Source: Schaalia suimastitidis DSM 15538 | GTDB lineage: Bacteria; Actinomycetota; Actinomycetes; Actinomycetales; Actinomycetaceae | Length of the DNA: 64,000 bases | Assembly: GCF_000429105.1 (NCBI RefSeq) | Contig: NZ_KE386848.1 | Coordinates: forward strand, 556,434 to 620,433 | Direction: 5' to 3' | Part shown: positions 9,129-18,279 of the stretch, piece by piece | How the letters are laid out: the number at the start of each line of letters is the position of its first letter | How positions within the stretch are numbered: the stretch's first letter is position 1 | The notes under the pieces: model-generated | Database searches by the model: none | Seen by the model: the letters and a program-made list of their open reading frames with translations, nothing else | Told to the model about the DNA's origin: nothing | Program-made: the position numbers and the translations under genes

Positions 9129-10160
9129 TCAATTAAATAGTGTCGCCTCCGCAGGAGGCGTCAAACCCAAATGGGTCCAAGCCGCACGCGTAGCGGCACG
9201 CCCACGGGTGGTGCGCACCAAGAATCCTTCTCGCACTAAATACGGTTCTGCCACCGTTTCGACCGTCTCAGCTTCCTCACCCACAGTGACTGCCAAGGTG
9301 GTAAGGCCAACAGGCCCTCCCCCAAACCGCATACAGATCGCCTCCAAAACTGCGCGGTCCAGACGATCTAACCCTTTGGCATCCACCTCAAACAGCGTCA
9401 ACGCGCCTTTGGCCGCTTCTAGCGTGAGGCTGCCATCACCTCGTACCTGCGCATAGTCAACAACGCGTCGTAGCAGGCGGTTCGCAATACGCGGGGTGCC
9501 GCGCGACCGTGACGCAATCTCATGTGCCGCCGCCTCTCCAATATCCGCATGGAGCAGATGGGCGGAACGACGCACTACCGACTCAAGTTCAGCCGTGTCG
9601 TAAAACTCCAGGTGCGCAGTGAAACCAAAACGGTCACGTAGCGGTGCAGGCAACAGTCCTGAACGGGTCGTCGCACCCACCACTGTAAAAGGCGGCAGCG
9701 TCAAGGGTATAGATGTCGCACCAGGTCCCTTACCAACAATAATGTCAACCCTGAAGTCTTCCATCGCGAGGTACAGCATTTCTTCTGCTGTACGCGCCAG
9801 GCGGTGGATTTCGTCTATGAACAGGACGTCACCTTCTTGGAGGCCAGACAAGATAGCCGCCAGATCACCCGCATGTTGTATGGCAGGACCAGACGTCAAA
9901 CGCAATGACGAACCCATTTCGGCTGCAATAATCATGGCCAACGTGGTTTTACCAAGACCAGGCGGACCAGCGAGAAGGACATGATCAGAAGGCACGCCAC
10001 GGCCTCGTGCCGCATCCAAAACTAACTGAAGCTGGTCACGCACTTTCGCCTGTCCAACGAATTCAGATAACCGTTTGGGACGCAACGCAGCTTCGGCGGC
10101 ACGTTCCAACTCACCAGCGTCAGGTGCAACGATACGCATCACTTCTTCAGACGCGTCCAC
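9129..10160 (-). CDS. ruvB: Holliday junction branch migration ATPase RuvB
   Basis: 343-residue AAA+ motor that drives branch migration with RuvA. It has Walker [10 protein letters not shown], Walker B FIDEIH, sensor/arginine finger region [16 protein letters not shown], and a C-terminal winged helix. The GTG at 10160 is the supported start: GGAGG sits 5 nt upstream, it falls inside the ruvA 3' end, and the length matches the family. Upstream in-frame residues have no RuvB similarity. It overlaps the ruvA stop by 14 nt. Confidence 0.97.
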   Translation of the reverse strand: MDASEEVMRIVAPDAGELERAAEAALRPKRLSEFVGQAKVRDQLQLVLDAARGRGVPSDHVLLAGPPGLGKTTLAMIIAAEMGSSLRLTSGPAIQHAGDLAAILSGLQEGDVLFIDEIHRLARTAEEMLYLAMEDFRVDIIVGKGPGATSIPLTLPPFTVVGATTRSGLLPAPLRDRFGFTAHLEFYDTAELESVVRRSAHLLHADIGEAAAHEIASRSRGTPRIANRLLRRVVDYAQVRGDGSLTLEAAKGALTLFEVDAKGLDRLDRAVLEAICMRFGGGPVGLTTLAVTVGEEAETVETVAEPYLVREGFLVRTTRGRAATRAAWTHLGLTPPAEATLFN

Positions 10161-10752
10161 GTTGACCTCCAAGCTTAAGTAAGGCAGCGCGCAGGAGGTC
10201 AGCCGACCCAAGGCCTTCGCCTCCGAGCGCATCAAGTGTCTGTGTGACCACCGCTTCGCTCCATCCCAACTGAATAAGGGCTGCCTTGACCTCAACCTCG
10301 ACGCTACCTGAGGCTGCCTGCGTCGGTGCCGACACGGCATCAAGGTGTGCTGGCACTCCCAGTTTGTCACCAATATCCAATGCCATGCGCTGTGCAGATT
10401 TCTTTCCTACCCCTGGAATGCGTTGCAAGGTCGCCAGATCTGAATGGGCAACCGCGCGACGCAGATCGTCGGGGCTCAGTACAGTCAGTGCAGCCAAGGC
10501 GATGCGCGGACCAATGCCGCTCACAGTTTGAAGTTTTTCAAAGACAACGCGTTCATCTACCTCGGCAAAACCGTATAGGGTCATCGAATCTTCGCGTACC
10601 ACCATCGAAGTATGGAGACAGACCTCGTCACCCACATGTGCCTGTTGTGCATAGGAAGGTGCAACAAGGACACGCCAACCAATACCGCCAACGAGGACAA
10701 TGACTTCGTCCAAAGTCACCGCAGCAAGGGTGCCGTGAAGTTGAGCAATCAT
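10147..10752 (-). CDS. ruvA: Holliday junction DNA helicase subunit RuvA
   Basis: 201-residue Holliday-junction-binding protein. It has an N-terminal OB fold starting MIAQLHGTL, two helix-hairpin-helix motifs ([13 protein letters not shown] and [14 protein letters not shown]), and a C-terminal RuvB-binding domain. ATG start at 10752, preceded by GAAAGG. A good LexA-type box lies 27 nt upstream, between ruvC and ruvA, so ruvAB can be induced by DNA damage independently of ruvC. Confidence 0.97.
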   Translation of the reverse strand: MIAQLHGTLAAVTLDEVIVLVGGIGWRVLVAPSYAQQAHVGDEVCLHTSMVVREDSMTLYGFAEVDERVVFEKLQTVSGIGPRIALAALTVLSPDDLRRAVAHSDLATLQRIPGVGKKSAQRMALDIGDKLGVPAHLDAVSAPTQAASGSVEVEVKAALIQLGWSEAVVTQTLDALGGEGLGSADLLRAALLKLGGQRGRV

Positions 10753-10778
10753 GGAATGCCTTTCAACAACAGGAACAG

Positions 10779-10794
10779 CCGAACATATGTACGA
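10779..10794 (-). promoter_or_regulatory. Candidate LexA (SOS) box upstream of ruvA
   Basis: Plus-strand sequence CCGAACATATGTACGA. The core matches the Gram-positive/actinobacterial SOS consensus CGAAC-N4-GTTCG at all but one position (GTACG). It lies 27 nt before the ruvA ATG and ends just before the ruvC stop. Confidence 0.7.
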
Positions 10795-10796
10795 TA

Positions 10797-11426
10797 CTAC
10801 CTTCGACGCAAACGCGGGTCGACTGCGCCTGTTCGCCGTTGCGCAGCCGCGGCTTGCGCCCACACTTGCTGCGCAGGCGTCACCGCACCACGCGTATTGA
10901 CACGGCCCGATATCGACACTGAAATATGCGAATCATCCCCCGCACCTAGCAAGCCCGTACCGCGCCATGCGTGACATATTGCGATGGCGAGTGCATCAGC
11001 CGCGTCGGCGGGTTTTGGTGGGGAGGCCAAACCCAATATACGAGCTACCATATGCTGCACCTGCTGTTTATCTGCAGTGCCATTGCCTGTGACAGCCGAT
11101 TTCACCTCAGACGGTGTGTGGACTGCCATGGGCAGACCCGCTCGGCCCACACAAGTCATTGCCGCACCCATGACCTGCATCGTTGTCGTGACGGACTGCA
11201 AATTGTCCTGAGCAAATACACGCTCAATAGCCACTACATCCGGTTCATACTGTCGAATCAGGCGGTCAATAGCATCGGCCACCGTACGAAGGCGAAAATG
11301 AGTAGCAAGGTCTTTGTCGCTGCGCGCTACTTCAACATGGACCAGCGTGGCACGCCGCGTGTGGTCCACATCCACGATACCCAAGCCACAACGTGTCAGA
11401 CCCGGGTCAATGCCCATTACCCGCAT
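10797..11426 (-). CDS. ruvC: Holliday junction resolvase RuvC
   Basis: 209-residue RNase H-fold endonuclease that cleaves Holliday junctions moved by RuvAB. Catalytic acids are visible in [10 protein letters not shown] (Asp7), VAIERVF (Glu) and [13 protein letters not shown] (Asp pair). The body matches the usual length; the last 40 residues are a basic, low-complexity extension ending PRLRRR. Its ATG lies inside the pdxT 3' end (10-nt overlap), and ruvA follows after 44 nt. Confidence 0.96.
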   Translation of the reverse strand: MRVMGIDPGLTRCGLGIVDVDHTRRATLVHVEVARSDKDLATHFRLRTVADAIDRLIRQYEPDVVAIERVFAQDNLQSVTTTMQVMGAAMTCVGRAGLPMAVHTPSEVKSAVTGNGTADKQQVQHMVARILGLASPPKPADAADALAIAICHAWRGTGLLGAGDDSHISVSISGRVNTRGAVTPAQQVWAQAAAAQRRTGAVDPRLRRR

Positions 11427-12031
11427 GTGCTATTCCGTCGGACGAGGTCCACGAAATACGCATGCAGGCGGTAGTCGCCCCCCACCTCAGGATGGAAAGA
11501 GGTGGCCATCGCACACCCACTGCGAACAGCAACAATTGGCCCGTCGGCGCTATTGCCTGCCCGCGCCAAAATATCGACCTGCGGACCAACAGATTCCACC
11601 CACGGGGCACGTATGAACAGGGCGCGAAAAGGTCGCGCCTCATCCTCGTCAATACCCCGGACCTGCAGGTCCTCCTCGTAAGAGTCCACCTGGCGTCCAA
11701 AGGCGTTGCGGCGTACCACCATGTCGAGGGCGCCGAAAGAACGCTGGTCCTGGCGACCGTCGAGTATGCTGCTGGCCAGCATGATCATGCCCGCGCAGGT
11801 GCCCCAAATGGGCATGCCACCTTCGATACGCCGCGCAATGGGATCAAAAAGGTCAAAGGTGAGGAGAAGTTTCGACATGGTTGTCGACTCGCCCCCAGGA
11901 ATGACCAAGGCATCCACCTGCGCCAGCTCACTGTGACGGCGCACCGAGATGGCACGGGCGCCGGATTCCTCCAGCGCCCGCATATGCTCAGCAACATCGC
12001 CTTGGAGGGCGAGAACGCCGATCGTCACCAT
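11417..12031 (-). CDS. pdxT: Pyridoxal 5'-phosphate synthase glutaminase subunit PdxT
   Basis: 204-residue class I glutaminase that feeds ammonia to PdxS for de novo vitamin B6 synthesis. It shows the N-terminal [18 protein letters not shown], the nucleophile in GTCAGMI and the His/Glu of SFHPEV, so the Cys-His-Glu triad is complete. It overlaps pdxS by 7 nt and ruvC by 10 nt. The start could be ATG at 12031 or the next codon, GTG. Confidence 0.97.
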   Translation of the reverse strand: MVTIGVLALQGDVAEHMRALEESGARAISVRRHSELAQVDALVIPGGESTTMSKLLLTFDLFDPIARRIEGGMPIWGTCAGMIMLASSILDGRQDQRSFGALDMVVRRNAFGRQVDSYEEDLQVRGIDEDEARPFRALFIRAPWVESVGPQVDILARAGNSADGPIVAVRSGCAMATSFHPEVGGDYRLHAYFVDLVRRNSTCG

Positions 12032-12930
12032 CCGCGCTCCGCGAGGCGGTGGCTCACCGGGACGTCATCAACATTGATGCCGACCATTGCCTCACCCAAG
12101 CCTCGTGAAACCTCGGCGATGACGGCGGGGTCGTCGTAGAAAGTGGTCGCCTTGACGATGGCTGCGGCGCGCTCAGCAGGGTTGCCGGACTTGAAGATGC
12201 CTGAACCAACAAAGACACCCTCTGCGCCCAGCTGCATCATCATCGCGGCATCAGCCGGAGTGGCGATACCACCAGCGGTGAAGAGTACGACCGGAAGACG
12301 ACCTTCACGGGCGACCTCTACCACCAGCTCGTAGGGAGCCTGCAGTTCCTTGGCGGCAACGTACAGTTCGTCCTCAGGCAGGGATGTCAAGCGGCGGATC
12401 TCGTCGCGAATCTTACGCATGTGGGTCGTGGCATTGGAGACGTCACCTGTGCCAGCCTCGCCCTTGGAGCGGATCATGGCCGCACCCTCGTTGATACGTC
12501 GCAAGGCTTCACCGAGGTTGGTGGCGCCACAAACGAAAGGAACGGTGAAGGCCCACTTGTCGATGTGGTGCTCGTAGTCTGCCGGGGTGAGGACCTCTGA
12601 CTCGTCGATGTAGTCCACGCCGAGGGATTGAAGGACCTGTGCTTCGACAAAGTGGCCAATGCGGGCCTTAGCCATGACCGGGATGGACACGGCTTCGATG
12701 ATGCCGTCGATCAGGTCCGGGTCGGACATGCGGGCCACACCGCCCTGTGCGCGGATGTCGGCGGGCACACGCTCCAGTGCCATGACAGCCACTGCACCGG
12801 CATCTTCGGCGATCTTCGCCTGTTCGGGGGTGACAACGTCCATGATGACGCCGCCTTTGAGCATCTGGGCCATGCCGCGTTTGACGCGAGGGGTGCCGAT
12901 TTCTTTACCCGGAGTGTTAATTTCGGACAT
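12025..12930 (-). CDS. pdxS: Pyridoxal 5'-phosphate synthase lyase subunit PdxS
   Basis: 301-residue (beta/alpha)8 PLP synthase that combines ribose 5-phosphate, glyceraldehyde 3-phosphate and ammonia from PdxT. Recognisable blocks are [29 protein letters not shown], the active-site Lys in [15 protein letters not shown], and [14 protein letters not shown]. Length matches the family. It lies 2 nt after yebC and is translationally linked to pdxT. Together PdxST form the complete deoxyxylulose-independent route. Confidence 0.98.
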   Translation of the reverse strand: MSEINTPGKEIGTPRVKRGMAQMLKGGVIMDVVTPEQAKIAEDAGAVAVMALERVPADIRAQGGVARMSDPDLIDGIIEAVSIPVMAKARIGHFVEAQVLQSLGVDYIDESEVLTPADYEHHIDKWAFTVPFVCGATNLGEALRRINEGAAMIRSKGEAGTGDVSNATTHMRKIRDEIRRLTSLPEDELYVAAKELQAPYELVVEVAREGRLPVVLFTAGGIATPADAAMMMQLGAEGVFVGSGIFKSGNPAERAAAIVKATTFYDDPAVIAEVSRGLGEAMVGINVDDVPVSHRLAERGW

Positions 12931-12932
12931 AA

Positions 12933-13697
12933 TCAGTCCTCGTCTTCCTCAAAATGTGCGCGGACTTCGTCCGACATGGTCATATTGTGGTACACATTCT
13001 GGACGTCGTCAGAGTCTTCAAGAGCGTCGATCAGTTTGTATACCTTGGTGACGCCTTCCACGTCGAGTTCAACCTCAGTGGAGGCAACGAATTGCGTTTC
13101 AGCGGAGTTATAGTCTATCCCCGCTTCTTGTAAGGCTGTACGTACAGCGACAAGATCAGCGGGCTCGGTTTCAATAACAAAACCGTCACCGGTATCGACG
13201 ACTTCTTCAGCACCAGCATCTAGTACTGCTTCCATCAGGCTATCTTCGTTGACGCCATCTGCGGCTGGCACTTCAATAATGCCGCGACGACTAAAGAGGT
13301 AGGCAACCGAACCTGGGTCGGCAAGAGAGCCACCCGACCGCGTAAAACCTACGCGCACATCAGCGGCAGCGCGGTTACGGTTATCGGTCAAACACTCAAC
13401 CAAGAAGGCGACCCCATTGGGACCGTAACCTTCGTACATGATGGTTTCGTAATTTGCACCACCTGCGTCTTCACCAGAGCCACGTTTCACAGCGCGGTCA
13501 ATATTGTCTGACGGAACCGAATTTTTCTTCGCTTTTTGGATAGCGTCGAATAGGGTCGGATTGCCAGCAGGATCGCCACCGCCGGTACGTGCCGCAACTT
13601 CGATATTTTTGATGAGGCGGGCAAAGAGTTTGCCGCGCTTGGCATCAATCGCTGCCTTCTTATGCTTGGTGGTGGCCCACTTAGAGTGTCCCGACAT
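12933..13697 (-). CDS. YebC/PmpR family regulator
   Basis: 254-residue YebC-family protein, starting [21 protein letters not shown] as the family does, with the central [24 protein letters not shown] block. Members have been described as DNA-binding regulators, including of ruv genes, and more recently as ribosome-associated factors for difficult peptide sequences; which applies here cannot be read from sequence. First gene of the tightly spaced yebC-pdxS-pdxT-ruvC series. Confidence 0.93.
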   Translation of the reverse strand: MSGHSKWATTKHKKAAIDAKRGKLFARLIKNIEVAARTGGGDPAGNPTLFDAIQKAKKNSVPSDNIDRAVKRGSGEDAGGANYETIMYEGYGPNGVAFLVECLTDNRNRAAADVRVGFTRSGGSLADPGSVAYLFSRRGIIEVPAADGVNEDSLMEAVLDAGAEEVVDTGDGFVIETEPADLVAVRTALQEAGIDYNSAETQFVASTEVELDVEGVTKVYKLIDALEDSDDVQNVYHNMTMSDEVRAHFEEDED

Positions 13698-13747
13698 CAG
13701 TGCTCCCTCTTGCGGAGGTCAATAGGTGAAGTGATTACCTACCTATT

Positions 13748-14305
13748 TTAGCGTCCTGCCAGCCATCGCTTCACAGTGTGCGTCCAAGTCTGGGACGAGG
13801 TGACGGCTGATCCTGCGGCGGGCTCAGGTATTTCGGCCCGTCCCAAGTAGGTGGCATCACATCCGCGAGGAGCAATATCGCACCAACGACCTTCAGATTG
13901 AAGCAGTACACCGGTGGCCACCTTCACGTAACCGTCATAGCCACCAAGTAAATACGCCGTCCCCGACATCGTCGGTTCGTGCCCGACAATGAGGACCGTT
14001 TCAATGTCATCGTTGAAGCTACGAGCCAAGTGAAGGATGTCGTCTGGATCTGCCGTATACAGCCCCGAATCGTGCCACTGGTCGTCGATACTGAGATACT
14101 TGGTGACCTCTGCAAGTGTCTGGCGTGTGCGACGAGCATCTGAGGCGACGGCGATATCAATAGCGCCAACCGCTTGCTCGATTGTCACCGCAATGGCATG
14201 CGCCTGCGCAAGACCAACCGGCGTGAGTGGACGGTCATGGTCTCGCACACCAAGGCCTTGAGCGGCCTGCGCATGACGAAGCAGGATAATATTTCGCACT
14301 GTCAT
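13748..14305 (-). CDS. SixA-like phosphohistidine phosphatase
   Basis: 185-residue histidine phosphatase. N-terminal LLRHAQAA carries the RHxx catalytic motif, VASDARRTRQT supplies the second Arg, and LIVGHEPTMSG the second His. This resembles SixA, which dephosphorylates phospho-His proteins, more than phosphoglycerate mutase. The ATG at 14305 is chosen because upstream in-frame residues lie across the divergent promoter region. The last 30 residues are low complexity. A second phosphatase of the superfamily is encoded at 14611-15324. Confidence 0.82.
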   Translation of the reverse strand: MTVRNIILLRHAQAAQGLGVRDHDRPLTPVGLAQAHAIAVTIEQAVGAIDIAVASDARRTRQTLAEVTKYLSIDDQWHDSGLYTADPDDILHLARSFNDDIETVLIVGHEPTMSGTAYLLGGYDGYVKVATGVLLQSEGRWCDIAPRGCDATYLGRAEIPEPAAGSAVTSSQTWTHTVKRWLAGR

Positions 14306-14397
14306 AGTCCCAGCATAGTGAGCCTTGTCCCATTTTGTCCGTGGCAGCGCTGTCCACCTGCCGCACCGATACACTGACGGGCGAAGGAGGCACTGCC
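14306..14397. promoter_or_regulatory. Divergent promoter region
   Basis: 92 bp between the sixA-like gene (minus) and the small Cys/His protein (plus). A TACACT hexamer on plus, about 20 nt before the GAAGGAGG ribosome-binding site, is a plausible -10 element; no clear -35 is visible. Confidence 0.35.
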
Positions 14398-14607
14398 ATG
14401 GCACTTGCTCGCGAAAGCAGCGACGGTTTTTGCACTGCCCGGGACTGTAATGAACGCGCAGTGTGGCGTATTGACTGGTCCAATCCGCAATTGGCACAGC
14501 CACGCACGAAAACGTGGTTTTCCTGCGCCGCCCATGAGCAGTATTTCCGCGACTACTTTAGTTATCGTTCATTTCCCGCAACATTAACGCGTATCGAACA
14601 GCATTAA
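14398..14607 (+). CDS. Small Cys/His-rich conserved actinobacterial protein
   Basis: 69-residue protein with a strong GAAGGAGG site before the ATG at 14398. It contains Cys12, Cys17, Cys43 and His46 in C-x4-C ... C-x2-H spacing, a possible zinc-binding ribbon, plus the conserved-looking core WRIDWSNP and KTWFSC. I recognise the pattern as a widespread small actinobacterial family that databases sometimes label acetone carboxylase, almost certainly wrongly given its size. Function unknown. It is convergent with the phosphatase gene, with a 3-nt gap. Confidence 0.75.
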   Translation: MALARESSDGFCTARDCNERAVWRIDWSNPQLAQPRTKTWFSCAAHEQYFRDYFSYRSFPATLTRIEQH

Positions 14608-14610
14608 TAC

Positions 14611-15324
14611 TTATCGAGCCGAGTCATTCCACGTCACAAGGTTGCAAGCGCTTATCAGCGGCGATACTGCAACCGGATGTGGATCTTGCGTCTCACGGCA
14701 GGCACGAACGAGGTCCGCACCCAGTTCAATCACCGTGGTGCCCGTATTATCCATGAAATGCGACTGGACGTGAGTGGCGACATCGCCCTGGCACAGTGAC
14801 GCAGTGAGGAAACGAATGAGAGCCCCATGCATCACTACTGCCAATACCGCATCATCATTGACGTGGCCCCTCGCAGCAGTAGGGCTGCGACGGGTCGCCT
14901 CGTCGATACCGCTGTGAAGCTCTGCGATGACGCGCGTGAGTACCTCGTAGCCATTTTCCCCACCAGGCATGCGGTATCCCCAGTCACCTTGGATCCACCG
15001 CGCAACTGTACCGTGGTACATGCGGCCATGAACAACGCCAGGGCACATCTCGGTGTCCCCTGCTCTGATTTCCCGAATGCCACAAGCAATACGCCATGGG
15101 ATATCTAAACGTCGAACAAGCGGCTCAGCTGTCATCCGCGTCCTGCGCAGCGGCGACACGAGAAGAAAATCCGGTGCCGCAGCGACCTCGCGGGTCCAGC
15201 GCACCGCAAGGTCGTCTGCTTGGCGGCAGCCTTCAGCATCGAGGGGTAAGCCTGGCCAATGGGTATCCAAGGCCCCTGAAACATTTGCGGACGTCCGACC
15301 ATGCCGAATAAGTACAAGTTTCAT
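14611..15324 (-). CDS. Histidine phosphatase family protein
   Basis: 237-residue member of the phosphoglycerate mutase-like superfamily. MKLVLIRHGRTSAN carries the RHG catalytic motif; the second Arg is in SPLRRTRMTAEPL and the second His in VVMHGALIRF. The C-terminal part has unusual Cys/His content for the family. Substrate not predictable. It lies 18 nt after glnE in the same direction, so it is probably the last gene of a glnA2-glnE transcript. Confidence 0.85.
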   Translation of the reverse strand: MKLVLIRHGRTSANVSGALDTHWPGLPLDAEGCRQADDLAVRWTREVAAAPDFLLVSPLRRTRMTAEPLVRRLDIPWRIACGIREIRAGDTEMCPGVVHGRMYHGTVARWIQGDWGYRMPGGENGYEVLTRVIAELHSGIDEATRRSPTAARGHVNDDAVLAVVMHGALIRFLTASLCQGDVATHVQSHFMDNTGTTVIELGADLVRACRETQDPHPVAVSPLISACNLVTWNDSAR

Positions 15325-15342
15325 CGTCTTCTATGCCTTCAC

Positions 15343-18279
15343 CTACGACGTCCAAAAAAGGTCATCCATCACGTCACGGCAGCGCCGTGAGGCACGTAAC
15401 CACCGCTGTTCAATGTCTTTTTCTGCGCCTGCCTCCATACCAAGAATGCGGGCTAAGGGCACTAAATCCCGCACCTCGCTGGGCAACACATCAAGTTTCA
15501 CACCGCTGCTTCGGCCACTTGCAAGAACATTACCCGCACGGATACGAGTAGCCAAATACCACGCATCACGCAGGATCTCGTACTGCGTGATGTCAATCAG
15601 CGACAGGGTCATCATGGCTTTAAGTGCCTGAGGCGTCGAAGTGAGGCGCAATGATTCGTACACATGCGCATATCGCATCTGCAGGAGTTGGACCACCCAC
15701 TCCACGTCGCTCAGGCCACCTGGGCCAAGTTTGACGTGCCGTTTCGGATCAATGCCACGTGGTAAACGCTCAGCCTCCATACGGGCTTTCAAAAGACGTA
15801 TATCTTTCAGGTCTGCCTCTGAGCACTGACGCTGGTAACGCTGGACATTCACCACGTCAAAGAAGGCATCTAGAATGTCAGATTCTCCGGCCACAGGTCG
15901 CGCACGCAGCAGTGCCTGACGTTCCCACGCGCTGGCCCACCGGTCGTAATACTCACGGTAGGAATCAACCGACCGACTCATCACACCAGAACGGCCTTCG
16001 GGCCGCAGATCCACGTCAACCGCCACCGGCAGGCCAACACCGGATGCACCTAAGAGCGTGCGTATTGTGCCAAGTATTCGCGTGGCACAGGCAGTGGCTT
16101 CCTCGTCCGTGGCACCTTCCGCAACACGATGCACCGCGAGTATATCCGCATCGGATGCGTAAGAACTTTCCTTACCCCCATAGCGCCCCATGGCCACGAG
16201 TGCCACATGCGCGCTCAGTCGGCCGTTGGCCACCTTTTCTTCACGTTGAGCAATGGCAAGTGCAGCTTCTAACGCCACGTCGGTGGCCTCGGCAATCGAA
16301 TACCTCAGCGGATCGATCCCCTCCAGCGCATCAGCGAGTGCGCTGCGCGTCATCTCTCGCGTTCGTACCGCCCGTATGCGGGCGGCAGCGGATTGCGCAT
16401 CGACGTGGCGACTGACCAACGCATGCATTTCTCCGCGAAGCTTGTCAATATCGCGCGGCGCAAGCAGCTCATCATCGTCAAGCATCTCAACGGCTTCAGG
16501 CATATTGTGCAGAGCTTGGGCGATCCATCGCGCATTGGGCAACAGTTGGCATAGGCGCCACGCAGCTACCCCGGAGTCACGGAGCAACGCAAGGTACCAG
16601 TGAGAATCGCCAATCGTTTCCGACAGGGAACGGAAATTCAACAAACCCAAATCCGGGTCAGCCCCGTCAGCCAGCCACGAAATAAAAACCGGCAGCAGAT
16701 GACGCTGTATGGTTGCGCGCCGCGTCGTCCCCTTCGTTAAGGCCGTGATATGAGCCAAGGCTCCTTCGGTGTCGACGTAGCCAATCGCCGCCAAACGGTC
16801 CTTCGCTGCACCTCGGTCCAGTACCGCCTCGTCAGGCGACATACGTGCAATGGCAGCAACGATAGGACGGTAGAAAATATCTTCATGCAGACGCCGAACG
16901 CGCTGTCGCACACCGTTCAACTCGTCTGTTATTGCCTGAGCGCTGACCATATTGAGGCTACGTGCCATAGCACGCAGATCAGCCTCACTTGTTGGCAGCA
17001 GGTGGGTGCGACGCATCCGAGGTAGCTGTGCGCGATGTTCCACTGCACGCAAAAAGCGGTAGTAGTTACCGAGTTCCGCAGCGTCAGAACGCGCGATATA
17101 GCCGCCATCACTCAGACGCCCGATGGCACTTATCGTGTCTGGGACACGTAATGACTCGTCGGTGCGGCCGTGTACCAGTTGGAGGAGCTGCACACTGAAC
17201 TCCACGTCGCGCAAGCCGCCGCGCCCCAATTTGAGTTCACGCTGTTGGTCACGTTGCGCAATATTTTGCTCAACCCGCAGTCGCATTGCTCGCGTATCGT
17301 CAACGAAACCGGGCCGCCCCGCAGCGCTCCACACATAAGGTGCCGCAATGCGTTGAAACTCTTGTCCAAGCTCCCTGTCACCTGCACAGGGGCGCGCTTT
17401 CAGCAAGGCTTGGAATTCCCAGGTTTGTGCCCATTTATCCCAGTACTGTCGGTAGGAATCCAGAGTGCGCACAAGTGCACCATTACGGCCTTCGGGACGC
17501 AGATTGGGATCAACGGTCCACAAAGGTGGCTCTTGACCTGCACCTGAACAGGTTTGGGCGGTCAGGGCTGCCAGCCTCGTCGCGACCTCAAGGACGTGTT
17601 GTTCGTCCTTTTCCCCATTGCTCGCCGCGACGTACATCACATCCACATCCGAGATGTAATTCAATTCGCGTGCACCGGTTTTACCCATGGCAATAATTGC
17701 CAGACGCACATGCCCTTCAGGGTCAATATCACGCCTAGCCAATGCCAATGCTGCCTCAAGGGCGCTGTCAGCAAGATCTGATAGGCGTCTGGTGATATCG
17801 GGCAGTATCGCGCACGGGTCGTCAGCAGTGAGGTCATCAGCAACAATGTCGATTAATACCTTCCTGTAGGCCCGTCGAACATCATCACTGGTATATCCCG
17901 GTGCCGCCACGGGCATTGTTGTTGCAGCAGTGATACCAACAGCCGATAACAGCACATCCCGTGCAGGCGCCGGTTCGGTCCACACGTGCGTACAGCGCGC
18001 TGGTTTCGCAATGAGGTAATCGCCCCACCAGCGGGAGGCACCCAGGACCTTGACGAGGCGGTGGCGGCGCCGCATCGCCTGTGTGGACAGTGAGGCGACA
18101 AGATCAGGGGCAGCCTCGGCAAGTCGGCATAATTGGAGCAGCGCCAGTTCGCTGTCGGCGCTACGTCCGCACAGCTGTGCCCACGCTGCGCTGCCACCCG
18201 GGAGGGTGTCGAAGGAGGCCAGGGCTTCCTCCGGTGCAGCAAAGCCCCATGCCCGAAGGTCCTTCTTTGACACCGACAT
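15343..18279 (-). CDS. glnE: Bifunctional glutamine synthetase adenylyltransferase/deadenylase GlnE
   Basis: 978-residue enzyme that attaches AMP to, and removes it from, a Tyr of glutamine synthetase. Two nucleotidyltransferase halves are visible. The N-terminal deadenylase has ELNYISDVDVMYV (Asp211, Asp213); the C-terminal adenylylase has SSYASDADILAV (Asp710, Asp712). Each is followed by DLRPEGR and LLKARP/LLRARP blocks and a helical GlnE repeat (GRGGLRDVEF, GPGGLSDVEW). Both active sites look intact. Its start overlaps the glnA2 stop by 1 nt (TGATG). The likely substrate is the distant GlnA1 at 49309-50733. Confidence 0.97.
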   Translation of the reverse strand: MSVSKKDLRAWGFAAPEEALASFDTLPGGSAAWAQLCGRSADSELALLQLCRLAEAAPDLVASLSTQAMRRRHRLVKVLGASRWWGDYLIAKPARCTHVWTEPAPARDVLLSAVGITAATTMPVAAPGYTSDDVRRAYRKVLIDIVADDLTADDPCAILPDITRRLSDLADSALEAALALARRDIDPEGHVRLAIIAMGKTGARELNYISDVDVMYVAASNGEKDEQHVLEVATRLAALTAQTCSGAGQEPPLWTVDPNLRPEGRNGALVRTLDSYRQYWDKWAQTWEFQALLKARPCAGDRELGQEFQRIAAPYVWSAAGRPGFVDDTRAMRLRVEQNIAQRDQQRELKLGRGGLRDVEFSVQLLQLVHGRTDESLRVPDTISAIGRLSDGGYIARSDAAELGNYYRFLRAVEHRAQLPRMRRTHLLPTSEADLRAMARSLNMVSAQAITDELNGVRQRVRRLHEDIFYRPIVAAIARMSPDEAVLDRGAAKDRLAAIGYVDTEGALAHITALTKGTTRRATIQRHLLPVFISWLADGADPDLGLLNFRSLSETIGDSHWYLALLRDSGVAAWRLCQLLPNARWIAQALHNMPEAVEMLDDDELLAPRDIDKLRGEMHALVSRHVDAQSAAARIRAVRTREMTRSALADALEGIDPLRYSIAEATDVALEAALAIAQREEKVANGRLSAHVALVAMGRYGGKESSYASDADILAVHRVAEGATDEEATACATRILGTIRTLLGASGVGLPVAVDVDLRPEGRSGVMSRSVDSYREYYDRWASAWERQALLRARPVAGESDILDAFFDVVNVQRYQRQCSEADLKDIRLLKARMEAERLPRGIDPKRHVKLGPGGLSDVEWVVQLLQMRYAHVYESLRLTSTPQALKAMMTLSLIDITQYEILRDAWYLATRIRAGNVLASGRSSGVKLDVLPSEVRDLVPLARILGMEAGAEKDIEQRWLRASRRCRDVMDDLFWTS

